The position numbers and the translations under genes are program-made. 7,020 nt of DNA from Candidatus Gottesmanbacteria bacterium. Lineage in GTDB: Bacteria; Patescibacteriota; Microgenomatia; 2-02-FULL-39-11. The stretch spans positions 1 through 7,020 of the forward strand of contig JACREK010000099.1 in NCBI GenBank assembly GCA_016218275.1, written 5' to 3'. This document shows positions 1 to 4,982 of the stretch, in pieces (position 1 is the first letter of the stretch; every line of letters starts with the position of its first letter). The notes under the pieces were generated by a model. It saw only the letters and a list, made by a program, of their open reading frames with translations, was not told where the DNA came from and did no database searches.

Positions 1-3
1 CTG

Positions 4-567
4 TCACCACGGTTTATTGCTGATACGAAACTTGCCAATTCTGACCCCTTTTTTCATCAGTTGTAAAGAAAGACCAAAGCAAAGAGCAAAGAAAGTAATT
101 ACTATCAGTGATATTTTAACGAGTGCTTTTTCCCAGAGAAACGGATTTTTCAATATCAAAATCAAAGGATAAAAAAGAAAAGACATCTGCAGTGTCATGG
201 AAATCATATGCCAATAACCAGCCATGTTCCAGTGCCACGGCCGGGGCATAATCCAGATTTTCCATCTGTTTACTGACATCCAGGTATGAGCTGCAACCAT
301 AGATAAAAATCCAAGCACAAATGCTACGGTTAAGCTTCCCAATTCCAAGCGAGGTCTTATCTCAAGAAGTAGATTGAAAGCGATAATATTTATAAGTCCC
401 GCCAAAATGCCATCCATAATGATACCCCAAGTATTGCAGCCGATAAAATCTTTATTTCTTTTTTTAAAGAAACCGTATTTTTGGTAATAAATGGCAAAAG
501 GGACAAGAAGATTATTTAAAAGTGAGGCGAGTAAAATACCAGATAGAAAAGGCAGCTTATCGGGCAT
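4..567 (-). CDS. Multi-spanning membrane protein of unknown function
   Basis: I do not recognise a family for this 187-residue protein. Hydrophobic stretches at about residues 7-27, 50-68, 77-98, 121-140 and 148-170 predict five membrane helices. The loop and helix around residues 94-120 are unusually rich in His and Trp (H94, W96, W102, W105, W111, H112, W113, W119, H120), which could form a ligand- or metal-contacting surface, though that is speculation. The C-terminus is short and basic. Its start codon lies inside the 3' end of the upstream membrane-protein gene (11-base overlap), so the two are probably translated together and may work together. No Shine-Dalgarno site precedes the start, which fits translational coupling. 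The coding assignment rests on the long open frame, the coherent helix pattern and the coupled arrangement. The function is unknown. Confidence 0.75.
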   Translation of the reverse strand: MPDKLPFLSGILLASLLNNLLVPFAIYYQKYGFFKKRNKDFIGCNTWGIIMDGILAGLINIIAFNLLLEIRPRLELGSLTVAFVLGFLSMVAAHTWMSVNRWKIWIMPRPWHWNMAGYWHMISMTLQMSFLFYPLILILKNPFLWEKALVKISLIVITFFALCFGLSLQLMKKGVRIGKFRISNKPW

Positions 568-1198
568 GAACTAAAGATGCGGGAATGAGATGTTTTTTGG
601 AGGCAAAATTCAGTATCCGGGCAAAAACAAGATAAAAGGCAGAGATACCTGCTGCCATAAGAACTCTTTCCATAATTACCTGCGGAATCAAAGCCAGCCA
701 CATTGCTTGAGTCAGTCCAAAAGCCCAAACCCATAAAGCTCCACCAACCGCATGAGCAGTGAAAGTTGCCCCAAGACTTCTGACGAATAAATTCTTGCGG
801 AAAAAGTGGGCGGCGATGGGAATCAGCCAGAACATGGAATATTGCCAGGCAGATCTGCCGATGGGATTCAGATTAAAAGCAATTATTGCAAGGACTGGAA
901 CTATAATATTGAAAGTCCTTTTCTTTGCGAAGTAGGCAACGGCAAAAAGAGTGGGGAAGAGACGAATTATTCCACCGATGTCAAATTTAGCTCCGTGTAT
1001 TAAATAGTTAATTGCCTGCATGAGAAATACGGAAATTACTCCAGGAGCAGTTCCCAAGAAAGCTCCCGCAGTAGGAGCAAGAAAGTCAAACAGAGTGAAT
1101 TTCACATTTGATCCCAGAAGACGGGTAAAGGGAATCTGAAGAGCTATAAGACCGAGGATTGTAAATGTGATGATAAAAAAGATATGTTTCTTTTTCAT
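557..1198 (-). CDS. Membrane protein resembling an ECF transporter S component
   Basis: From the chosen start this is a 213-residue, strongly hydrophobic protein with about six helices (roughly residues 5-24, 36-65, 76-91, 96-110, 120-133 and 145-195). Its size, the Gly/Ala-rich stretch around residues 40-58 (APTAGAFLG) and the amphipathic segment that follows (GGIIRLFP, 74-81) recall the substrate-binding S subunits of energy-coupling-factor vitamin transporters. This is pattern resemblance only, and no ECF ATPase or T component is visible here. Upstream in-frame ATGs exist at 1306 and 1231. I chose 1198 because a strong promoter (1230-1257) has its -10 box over the 1231 ATG, so its transcript would begin after it, and because the earlier residues are soluble and overlap the SDR gene. 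The 3' end overlaps the next gene by 11 bases. Confidence 0.62.
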   Translation of the reverse strand: MKKKHIFFIITFTILGLIALQIPFTRLLGSNVKFTLFDFLAPTAGAFLGTAPGVISVFLMQAINYLIHGAKFDIGGIIRLFPTLFAVAYFAKKRTFNIIVPVLAIIAFNLNPIGRSAWQYSMFWLIPIAAHFFRKNLFVRSLGATFTAHAVGGALWVWAFGLTQAMWLALIPQVIMERVLMAAGISAFYLVFARILNFASKKHLIPASLVHAR

Positions 1199-1229
1199 AG
1201 TTCGACTTCGTTCACTATAAATTTTCTTC

Positions 1230-1257
1230 ATTGTAACAAATCTTAATACTCTGTCAA
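1230..1257 (-). promoter_or_regulatory. Sigma70-type promoter inside the 3' end of the SDR gene
   Basis: On the minus strand a perfect TTGACA -35 box (1252-1257) is followed by a 16-base spacer and TACAAT (1230-1235). A TG one base upstream of the -10 box makes it an extended -10. This is the best-matched promoter in the window. The -35 box contains the SDR stop codon (1254-1256). The predicted transcript starts near 1223, leaving about 25 untranslated bases before the ATG at 1198. It would let the two membrane-protein genes be expressed without the SDR. Basis: consensus matching by eye. Confidence 0.6.
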
Positions 1258-1982
1258 CTGGTAAAGCCCGGTCTCCAGCCGCCGGAAACTTCGATGTTGG
1301 TACCATTGATATAACTTGAGTTCTCTTTAATAATAAAATTTATAACGTTTATAATATCTATAAACTGAGCGTATTTATCTGTTGGAGTTTTTGGCCTAGC
1401 GACACTCGTTTCCAAAATTCCCGGAGAAATGCTGTTTACAGTAATGCCATATTTGGCGTATTCATAGGCTAAAACTTTCGTCAGCATAACAACACCGGTT
1501 TTCCCTATATAATAAGGAGTTGTTTTTTCTCTGACAGTAAGCGATTCCGCACCGACACAGCCGAAATTAATTATCCGGCCCCATCTTTTTTTCTTCATAT
1601 TGGGAAGAACTGCTTGGCTGCAAAGGAAAGTAGAGTAGAGATTGGATTCGATCACATCTTTGAATTTTTCGAAAGTGGTGGAGGTAATTGGTTCAAAAAT
1701 GAAATTACCAACGAGATTAACCAGAATATCAATTGTATTAAGTTTCGCTTTGATGAATCGAATCATCGAAGCAATATCATTTGGATTGGTGAGATCAGCT
1801 TTTACAACAATCCCATCGGAATATTTTTTAACCTCTTTTAAAGTTTGCCGTGCTTCTTTTTCACTCCGATTATAGTGAACGGCAACTTTTGTTCCTTGCC
1901 TGGCAAGGTCAATTGCAATTGCTCGACCAAGATTTTTGGCACTGCCTGTGACAAGCGCGATTTTACCTTTTAGATTATTCAT
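1254..1982 (-). CDS. Short-chain dehydrogenase/reductase (FabG/pteridine-reductase-like)
   Basis: A 242-residue classical SDR, a soluble NAD(P)H-dependent oxidoreductase with a Rossmann fold. Visible motifs are the nucleotide-binding TGSAKNLG (12-19), HYNRS (36-40, typical of NADP(H)-preferring members), the adenine-contact Asp-Leu (63-64), the structural Asn114, the catalytic YxxxK (Y157, K161) and the C-terminal SGGW. Two positions depart from the family: NNAG is NLVG (89-92), and the catalytic Ser is replaced by Cys142. The Cys-to-Tyr spacing is also about two residues longer than in FabG. A non-Ser residue at this position is known in pteridine reductases (PTR1/FolM), so a pterin or folate substrate is possible; divergent folC supports this weakly. 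I chose the ATG at 1982 because the fold starts immediately after it. A GTG at 2030 would add 16 residues of no visible fold value. The SDR identity is secure; the substrate is not. Confidence 0.88.
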   Translation of the reverse strand: MNNLKGKIALVTGSAKNLGRAIAIDLARQGTKVAVHYNRSEKEARQTLKEVKKYSDGIVVKADLTNPNDIASMIRFIKAKLNTIDILVNLVGNFIFEPITSTTFEKFKDVIESNLYSTFLCSQAVLPNMKKKRWGRIINFGCVGAESLTVREKTTPYYIGKTGVVMLTKVLAYEYAKYGITVNSISPGILETSVARPKTPTDKYAQFIDIINVINFIIKENSSYINGTNIEVSGGWRPGFTS

Positions 1983-2036
1983 AGTTTTGTAGCAAACACA
2001 AGTAGCCTCGATACCGAATTTTTCAGACACTTCTCC

Positions 2037-2068
2037 TTTATATATATTCTTTTGTACCTGCCATGCAA
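2037..2068 (-). promoter_or_regulatory. Possible promoter of the SDR operon
   Basis: On the minus strand a TATATATAAA run supplies overlapping -10 candidates (2037-2046). A weak TTGCAT (2063-2068) lies 16 bases upstream of the first one. Transcription would begin near 2030, at the alternative GTG start, or give about 48 untranslated bases before the ATG at 1982. An AAGGAG (2033-2038) lies only two bases from the GTG, too close for a normal ribosome binding site. A second possible extended -10 (TGC-TACAAA, box at 1986-1991) abuts the ATG at 1982. Confidence 0.35.
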
Positions 2069-2151
2069 TATCCTCTCATAGAAGAATTACGGTCATCACT
2101 GCATTGATTCAGGTCTTCAAAATTGGTATCTTCGGCTACTTATTACTCGTA

Positions 2152-2179
2152 TTACCAGTTATTGAAACTACTGTATAAT
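2152..2179 (+). promoter_or_regulatory. Promoter of folC, giving a nearly leaderless mRNA
   Basis: A perfect TATAAT (2174-2179) is preceded, across 16 bases, by the weak -35 candidate TTACCA (2152-2157). The expected transcription start is about 2185-2187, leaving only three to five bases before the folC ATG at 2190. AAAGG at 2183-2187 is too close to the ATG to act as a standard ribosome binding site. The rest of 2031-2151 shows no gene or RNA that I can support. Confidence 0.55.
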
Positions 2180-2189
2180 TGCAAAGGCT

Positions 2190-3722
2190 ATGATAAAGAC
2201 ATTCTCACAAGCAGTCAAGTTTTTAGAGAGATATATTCCGACCCCTGAGAAAAAGCATCCGGGTGAATTGGGTTTGAGGCGGATGGAATACTTGATGAAT
2301 TTGCTGGGGAATCCTCAACTGAAATATCCCACCATCCATGTAGGAGGAACTTCGGGAAAAGGATCAACGGCAACTATTATTGCCTCAATATTAGCTACGA
2401 AATATAAAGTGGGACTACATACATCGCCGCATTTGGTGAAAATTACAGAGAGGATAAAGATTTTCGGTCAAGACGATCCAGGATCGTTTCTACGGGAGTT
2501 CGATCCTGGATCGGATATTTCAGAAGATGAATTTATTGGATTGGTCAATTACATCAAACCGTTTGTAGACAAAGTTGAGAAAAGCAATTTAGGTCTTCCC
2601 AGTTATTTTGAGATTGTGACTGCGATGGCTTTCCTGTATTTTTATCAGCAAAAAGTTGATATTGCTGTAATTGAGGTAGGGATGGGAGGGCGTTTTGATG
2701 CGACGAATGTTATTCGGCCTGAAGTTGCAGTTTTAACCAATGTTGGTTTGGATCATACGGAAATTTTGGGCGATACGATAGAAAAAATTGCGGAAGATAA
2801 GGCGGGGATTATTAAACCAGGGATTCTAGTTGTTTCCGGAGTTAAACAAACTTCAGTGATTCAGATCATTAGAGAAAAATGCAAAGAGGAATCGGCAAAG
2901 CTGTCTTTATTGATTCCTTCACCATCGGGGAGTGCTCGCCAATTCCTTCACCATCCGAGGAGTCCTTCGGCCACCTCGGAGGTGTTCCCTTGGCTCGCTT
3001 TCAGTTACCGGATAAAACAAATCGATTCCAATGGAAGTGTGTTTGATTATAAGGGAATTAAGTCACTTAAGAATCTTAAGTTAAAACTTTTAGGTGAACA
3101 CCAAGTTGAAAATGCGGCGCTCGCGATAAGAGCAGTTGAATTGTTGTCATCCCGACCAAGCGAAGCGCGTGGAGGGATCTCTCGCAAATGCGAGCTCAAA
3201 CAAGTTGAGAGATTCTTCACTGCGTTCAGAATGACAGCAAGCGATATTAGAAGGGGTTTAAACTCAGCTTATATTCCCGGCAGATTAGAAATCATTGGAA
3301 GAAATCCACTCGTTATTCTTGACGGTGCGCATAATCCGGATAAAGTGAAGGCATTGGCAGATTCTGTCAAAAAGATTTTTCCTAAGAAAAGAATTACCAC
3401 CATTATTGCCATCAAAAACGACAAAGATGCTAAAGAGATGCTGACGCAATTATTAGAAGTAAGTTATAAGGTGATATTTACCAAGTTTGAATTGACAGCA
3501 GATATAGGCATTATCACTTCGTATGATCCTAATAAATTGTTAGGAATCGGCAGAACTATAGCTAAAGATAAATCTATGTCAGTTACTGCTGATGCTAAAA
3601 AAGCCGTTGATCAAGCTATAAAATCAGCAAAATCCAGTGATTTAATTCTGGTTACTGGCTCGTTATACTTAGTAGGAGAGATAAAGAAAAATTTCAAATT
3701 TCAAAATCCAAATTTCAAATAA
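2190..3722 (+). CDS. folC: Folylpolyglutamate synthase / dihydrofolate synthase with three in-frame repeat insertions
   Basis: A cytoplasmic Mur-ligase-family enzyme that adds glutamate to folates (and, in bifunctional members, to dihydropteroate) using ATP. Visible motifs: P-loop GGTSGKGS (52-59), the TSPHL loop (78-82), YFEIVTAMAF (139-148), EVGMGGRFDATN (162-173), LTNVGLDH (182-189) with the downstream EDKAGIIKPG (202-211), GEHQVENAALA (302-312), GRLEII (364-369), DGAHNP (378-383) and TGSLYLVGE (489-497). All key family motifs are intact and in order. At 510 residues it is about 70 longer than usual. The excess lies in three segments coded by palindromic repeats: residues 96-108, about 242-269, and 319-349. 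Their removal leaves about 438. The final 12 residues are repeat-derived as well. The reading frame is open throughout, so the gene is probably functional. It diverges from the SDR gene and has its own promoter. Confidence 0.95.
   Translation: MIKTFSQAVKFLERYIPTPEKKHPGELGLRRMEYLMNLLGNPQLKYPTIHVGGTSGKGSTATIIASILATKYKVGLHTSPHLVKITERIKIFGQDDPGSFLREFDPGSDISEDEFIGLVNYIKPFVDKVEKSNLGLPSYFEIVTAMAFLYFYQQKVDIAVIEVGMGGRFDATNVIRPEVAVLTNVGLDHTEILGDTIEKIAEDKAGIIKPGILVVSGVKQTSVIQIIREKCKEESAKLSLLIPSPSGSARQFLHHPRSPSATSEVFPWLAFSYRIKQIDSNGSVFDYKGIKSLKNLKLKLLGEHQVENAALAIRAVELLSSRPSEARGGISRKCELKQVERFFTAFRMTASDIRRGLNSAYIPGRLEIIGRNPLVILDGAHNPDKVKALADSVKKIFPKKRITTIIAIKNDKDAKEMLTQLLEVSYKVIFTKFELTADIGIITSYDPNKLLGIGRTIAKDKSMSVTADAKKAVDQAIKSAKSSDLILVTGSLYLVGEIKKNFKFQNPNFK
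2474..2513. repeat. Palindromic element A inside folC
   Basis: A perfect 13-bp inverted repeat: CGATCCAGGATCG (2474-2486) and CGATCCTGGATCG (2501-2513), with a 14-base loop. Each arm is itself nearly palindromic. It codes residues 96-108, where the peptide DPGS occurs twice. In other FolC proteins the flanking segments (ERIKIFGQD and ISEDEF) sit almost side by side, so this looks like an in-frame insertion of about 40 bases. Confidence 0.85.
2913..2996. repeat. Palindromic element B inside folC, partly duplicated
   Basis: ATTCCTTCACCATC occurs at 2913-2926 and again at 2942-2955, starting tandem units of 29 and about 32 bases. The second unit enters a hairpin: CACCATCCGAGG (2949-2960) pairs with CCTCGGAGGTG (2974-2984), leaving one bulged A and a 13-base loop. 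The two copies are read in different frames because 29 is not a multiple of three. The segment codes about residues 242-269, rich in Pro, Ser and His, between recognised FolC segments. Confidence 0.75.
3145..3236. repeat. Palindromic element C inside folC
   Basis: A 92-base element bounded by TGTCAT (3145-3150) and ATGACA (3231-3236). Inner pairing: ATCTCTC (3177-3183) with GAGAGAT (3207-3213), and a small hairpin CTCGCA-AA-TGCGAG (3181-3194). Its compound inverted-repeat design with TGTCAT ends is of a kind seen dispersed between genes in some bacteria. Here it lies in an open frame and codes residues 319-349 of FolC, between the ENAALAIRAVELL helix and the IRRGL...PGRLEI segment, which are adjacent in ordinary FolC. 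Confidence 0.85.
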
Positions 3723-3755
3723 AATCCAAATGACCAAAAACCAAATATCGAAATT
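3689..3755. repeat. AT-rich CAAATTT-type repeat across the folC stop and next start
   Basis: Repeated units such as AAATTTCAAAT and ATCCAAAT run through the last 12 codons of folC, its stop codon (3720-3722), the 7-base gap and the first codons of the next gene. The composition (A, T and C only on this strand, with almost no G) is unlike the neighbouring coding DNA and like the left arm of the large inverted repeat at 6702-6846. Only one arm is present. Boundaries are approximate. Confidence 0.6.
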
Positions 3756-4062
3756 CTCCTCTCCACAGAAAATAGGGGATATACTGGTAAAATTCAATCC
3801 CTTGGAAGATAAATATATCTCCCGGGAATTTCAGGCTTACGGTTATTATCTTTCAGAAAGCCTCAATGATCTAAAGCACAGGTCAATTTATATGAAACTG
3901 GCCAAAACCATGCCAAGAGCACTGCTTGAAAAAGCGCTTTCATATGTCAAAGACTCAAATGTAAAAAGAAAAGGAGCGCTTTTCATGTGGAAGCTGAAAC
4001 AACTAGGAGCGTGGGAGAAGAAAGTTAAAAGTAAGAAGAAGATTGAGGATATTCCATTTTAA
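3730..4062 (+). CDS. Small soluble protein of unknown function
   Basis: I do not recognise a named family for this 110-residue, basic, probably soluble protein. It has no signal peptide and no membrane helix. The central part (about 26-92) has the balanced, helical composition of a conserved domain, with segments such as YISREFQAYGYYL (29-41) and LFMWKLKQLG (84-93). The last 18 residues are a Lys-rich tail. The first eight residues (MTKNQISK) appear to come from the AT-rich repeat at 3689-3755, so the ancestral start may have been elsewhere. No other Met occurs before residue 55, and a TTG at residue 25 is the main alternative. It begins 7 bases after folC with no Shine-Dalgarno site, so it is probably co-transcribed with folC. 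Its length, composition and tight packing support a real gene. Confidence 0.72.
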   Translation: MTKNQISKFSSPQKIGDILVKFNPLEDKYISREFQAYGYYLSESLNDLKHRSIYMKLAKTMPRALLEKALSYVKDSNVKRKGALFMWKLKQLGAWEKKVKSKKKIEDIPF

Positions 4063-4066
4063 CTCA

Positions 4067-4075
4067 TGTTATGAT
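4067..4075 (+). promoter_or_regulatory. Extended -10 promoter before the VTT-like gene
   Basis: TGTTATGAT: an extended TG motif (4067-4068), one base, then the -10 box TATGAT (4070-4075). No good -35 box is seen at the usual distance, which extended -10 promoters can tolerate. The predicted start of transcription is near 4082, about 10 bases before the ATG at 4093, with no Shine-Dalgarno site between them. Confidence 0.45.
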
Positions 4076-4092
4076 TATTTAATCTGCCTAAA

Positions 4093-4650
4093 ATGAGAAG
4101 AAGAATTCAGAAGAAAAAATCACTGATTCAGCAATGGCAAAGGATTGCCATTTTGCTTCTTTCATTGGTTCTGATGTATCTTCTATGGAGAGAACGCAGG
4201 TTAATATACAAGTTTGAGAGTTGGGGATACATTGGGCTTTTTCTAATCAATGCTTTTACCAATGCCACAGTAATTTTACCGCTTCCTTCTTTCATAACAG
4301 TTTTTATAGGCGGCTCCATCTGGAATCCTCTGATGGTGGGAATAATCAGCGGTCTGGGAGCTGCCATAGGCGAATTGATTGGTTTTTTTGTCGGTTTTGG
4401 CAGCCGCGGAGTGATAGATATCTTTGATGGACAGGAAAAATGGCTGAAGAAAACAGAGAAGTGGTTGAAAAAAAACGGTTTTATCACAATCTTTGTTACT
4501 TCTGTTTTACCGGATCCATTTTTTGATTTGGTGGGGATTGCTGCCGGAACACTCAATTATCCCATCTGGAAATTCTTTTTGGCAACAGCCCTTGGGAGAA
4601 TATTTCGCAATATAATAATTGCCTGGTCAGGAGCAAAAATTATTCCATGA
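4093..4650 (+). CDS. VTT/DedA-like (SNARE-associated family) membrane protein
   Basis: A 185-residue inner-membrane protein with a basic N-terminus and helices at about 18-31, 44-76, 79-103, 130-150 and 158-180. The family pattern is visible: PLPSF (63-67) in a re-entrant-like region, the Gly-rich GLGAAIGELIGFFVG (87-101) with its membrane Glu94, then FVTSVLPDPFFDLVGIAAG (134-152) and the helix ending in LGRIFRN (167-173). DedA/VTT proteins are linked to lipid scrambling or undecaprenyl phosphate transport and membrane homeostasis. The Arg often found before the second Pro-rich motif is Thr136 or Ser137 here, so the exact role may differ. An internal near-repeat WLKKTEKWLKK (117-127) lies in the charged loop. 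Its stop overlaps the acylphosphatase start in an ATGA arrangement, which implies coupled translation. Confidence 0.82.
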   Translation: MRRRIQKKKSLIQQWQRIAILLLSLVLMYLLWRERRLIYKFESWGYIGLFLINAFTNATVILPLPSFITVFIGGSIWNPLMVGIISGLGAAIGELIGFFVGFGSRGVIDIFDGQEKWLKKTEKWLKKNGFITIFVTSVLPDPFFDLVGIAAGTLNYPIWKFFLATALGRIFRNIIIAWSGAKIIP

Positions 4651-4958
4651 AAAAACGCGTACATGTTTTAATTCATGGTGATGTGATTAATGTAGGATTT
4701 CGCGGCTGGACTATGAGAAACGCTAAAGAATTAGGGCTCACCGGTTGGGTAAAGAATGTTTACCCTGAAGTCCGCCAGCTGGCGGATCGAAGGGCTGATT
4801 ACAAGACGGTGGAGGCTGTCTTTGAAGGAGAGAAGGAAAAGATAGAAGAGATGATTGAACTTTGCCATCAGGGACCGGAAGTATCATGGGTGGATAAAGT
4901 TGATGTAAAATGGGAAGAGGCAACTTTAGAGTTTGACGGATTTAATATAATATTATAA
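4647..4958 (+). CDS. acyP: Acylphosphatase with an in-frame palindromic insertion
   Basis: Acylphosphatase hydrolyses acyl phosphates such as acetyl phosphate or carbamoyl phosphate; it is a small cytosolic ferredoxin-like-fold enzyme. The first signature reads GDVINVGFR (11-19), containing the phosphate-binding loop and catalytic Arg19. The second reads GWVKN (33-37), containing catalytic Asn37. The usual Gln-Gly in the first signature is Ile-Asn, a mild departure. The strand TVEAVFEGE (54-62) and the helix IEEMIELCHQGP (67-78) complete the fold. At 103 residues it is about 13 longer than the typical 90. The excess (about residues 41-53) falls in the loop after Asn37, which ordinarily reads like PDGT, and is coded around a perfect palindrome at 4771-4786. 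It shares four bases with the upstream gene. Confidence 0.9.
   Translation: MKKRVHVLIHGDVINVGFRGWTMRNAKELGLTGWVKNVYPEVRQLADRRADYKTVEAVFEGEKEKIEEMIELCHQGPEVSWVDKVDVKWEEATLEFDGFNIIL
4771..4786. repeat. Perfect 16-bp palindrome (element D) inside the acylphosphatase gene
   Basis: TCCGCCAGCTGGCGGA equals its own reverse complement. It codes residues 42-47, in a loop that has about 13 more residues than the family norm. The full inserted segment probably extends to about 4805. The high GC of the palindrome contrasts with the surrounding AT-rich gene. Confidence 0.85.
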
Positions 4959-4977
4959 ACATTATAAAAATTATAAA
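4933..4977 (+). promoter_or_regulatory. Candidate promoter region of the ZIP gene with triple ATTATAAA
   Basis: ATTATAAA is repeated three times at exact 9-base spacing (4952, 4961, 4970), each copy offering a TATAAA -10-like box. TTGACG (4933-4938), a good -35 match, lies 15 bases before the first box. The third box (4972-4977) would start transcription about at the ATG at 4983. Most of the region overlaps the 3' end of the acylphosphatase gene. Read-through from upstream is also possible across the 24-base gap. Confidence 0.4.
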
Positions 4978-4982
4978 ATAAG

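Noticed and set aside
806..1003. Plus-strand open frame opposite the membrane-protein gene
   Set aside because: No family motif or domain-like composition; it is the complement of a convincing membrane-protein frame.
557..1306. Longer version of the S-component-like gene, starting at 1306 or 1231
   Set aside because: The extra residues are soluble, overlap the SDR gene, and lie upstream of the predicted transcript start; they look like antisense reading of the SDR C-terminus.
1614..1875. Two plus-strand open frames opposite the SDR
   Set aside because: The minus-strand SDR has all cofactor and active-site landmarks over this stretch; the plus frames have none.
2190..3722. folC as a pseudogene damaged by repeat insertions
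   Set aside because: No stop or frameshift occurs and every FolC signature is intact on both sides of each insertion, so the gene is more likely functional.
4128..4556. 142-residue minus-strand open frame opposite the VTT-like gene
   Set aside because: Pro/Lys-rich composition typical of reading a hydrophobic gene backwards; the plus-strand frame has clear family motifs and coupled neighbours.
4221..4923. Other short frames overlapping the VTT and acylphosphatase genes, and similar ones at 516-734 and 5500-5712
   Set aside because: Off-frame shadows without motifs or plausible starts.
4952..4977. CRISPR-like array or a Zur operator
   Set aside because: Units are 9 bases with no spacers, so not CRISPR; the AT-rich motif does not clearly match a known Zur box.
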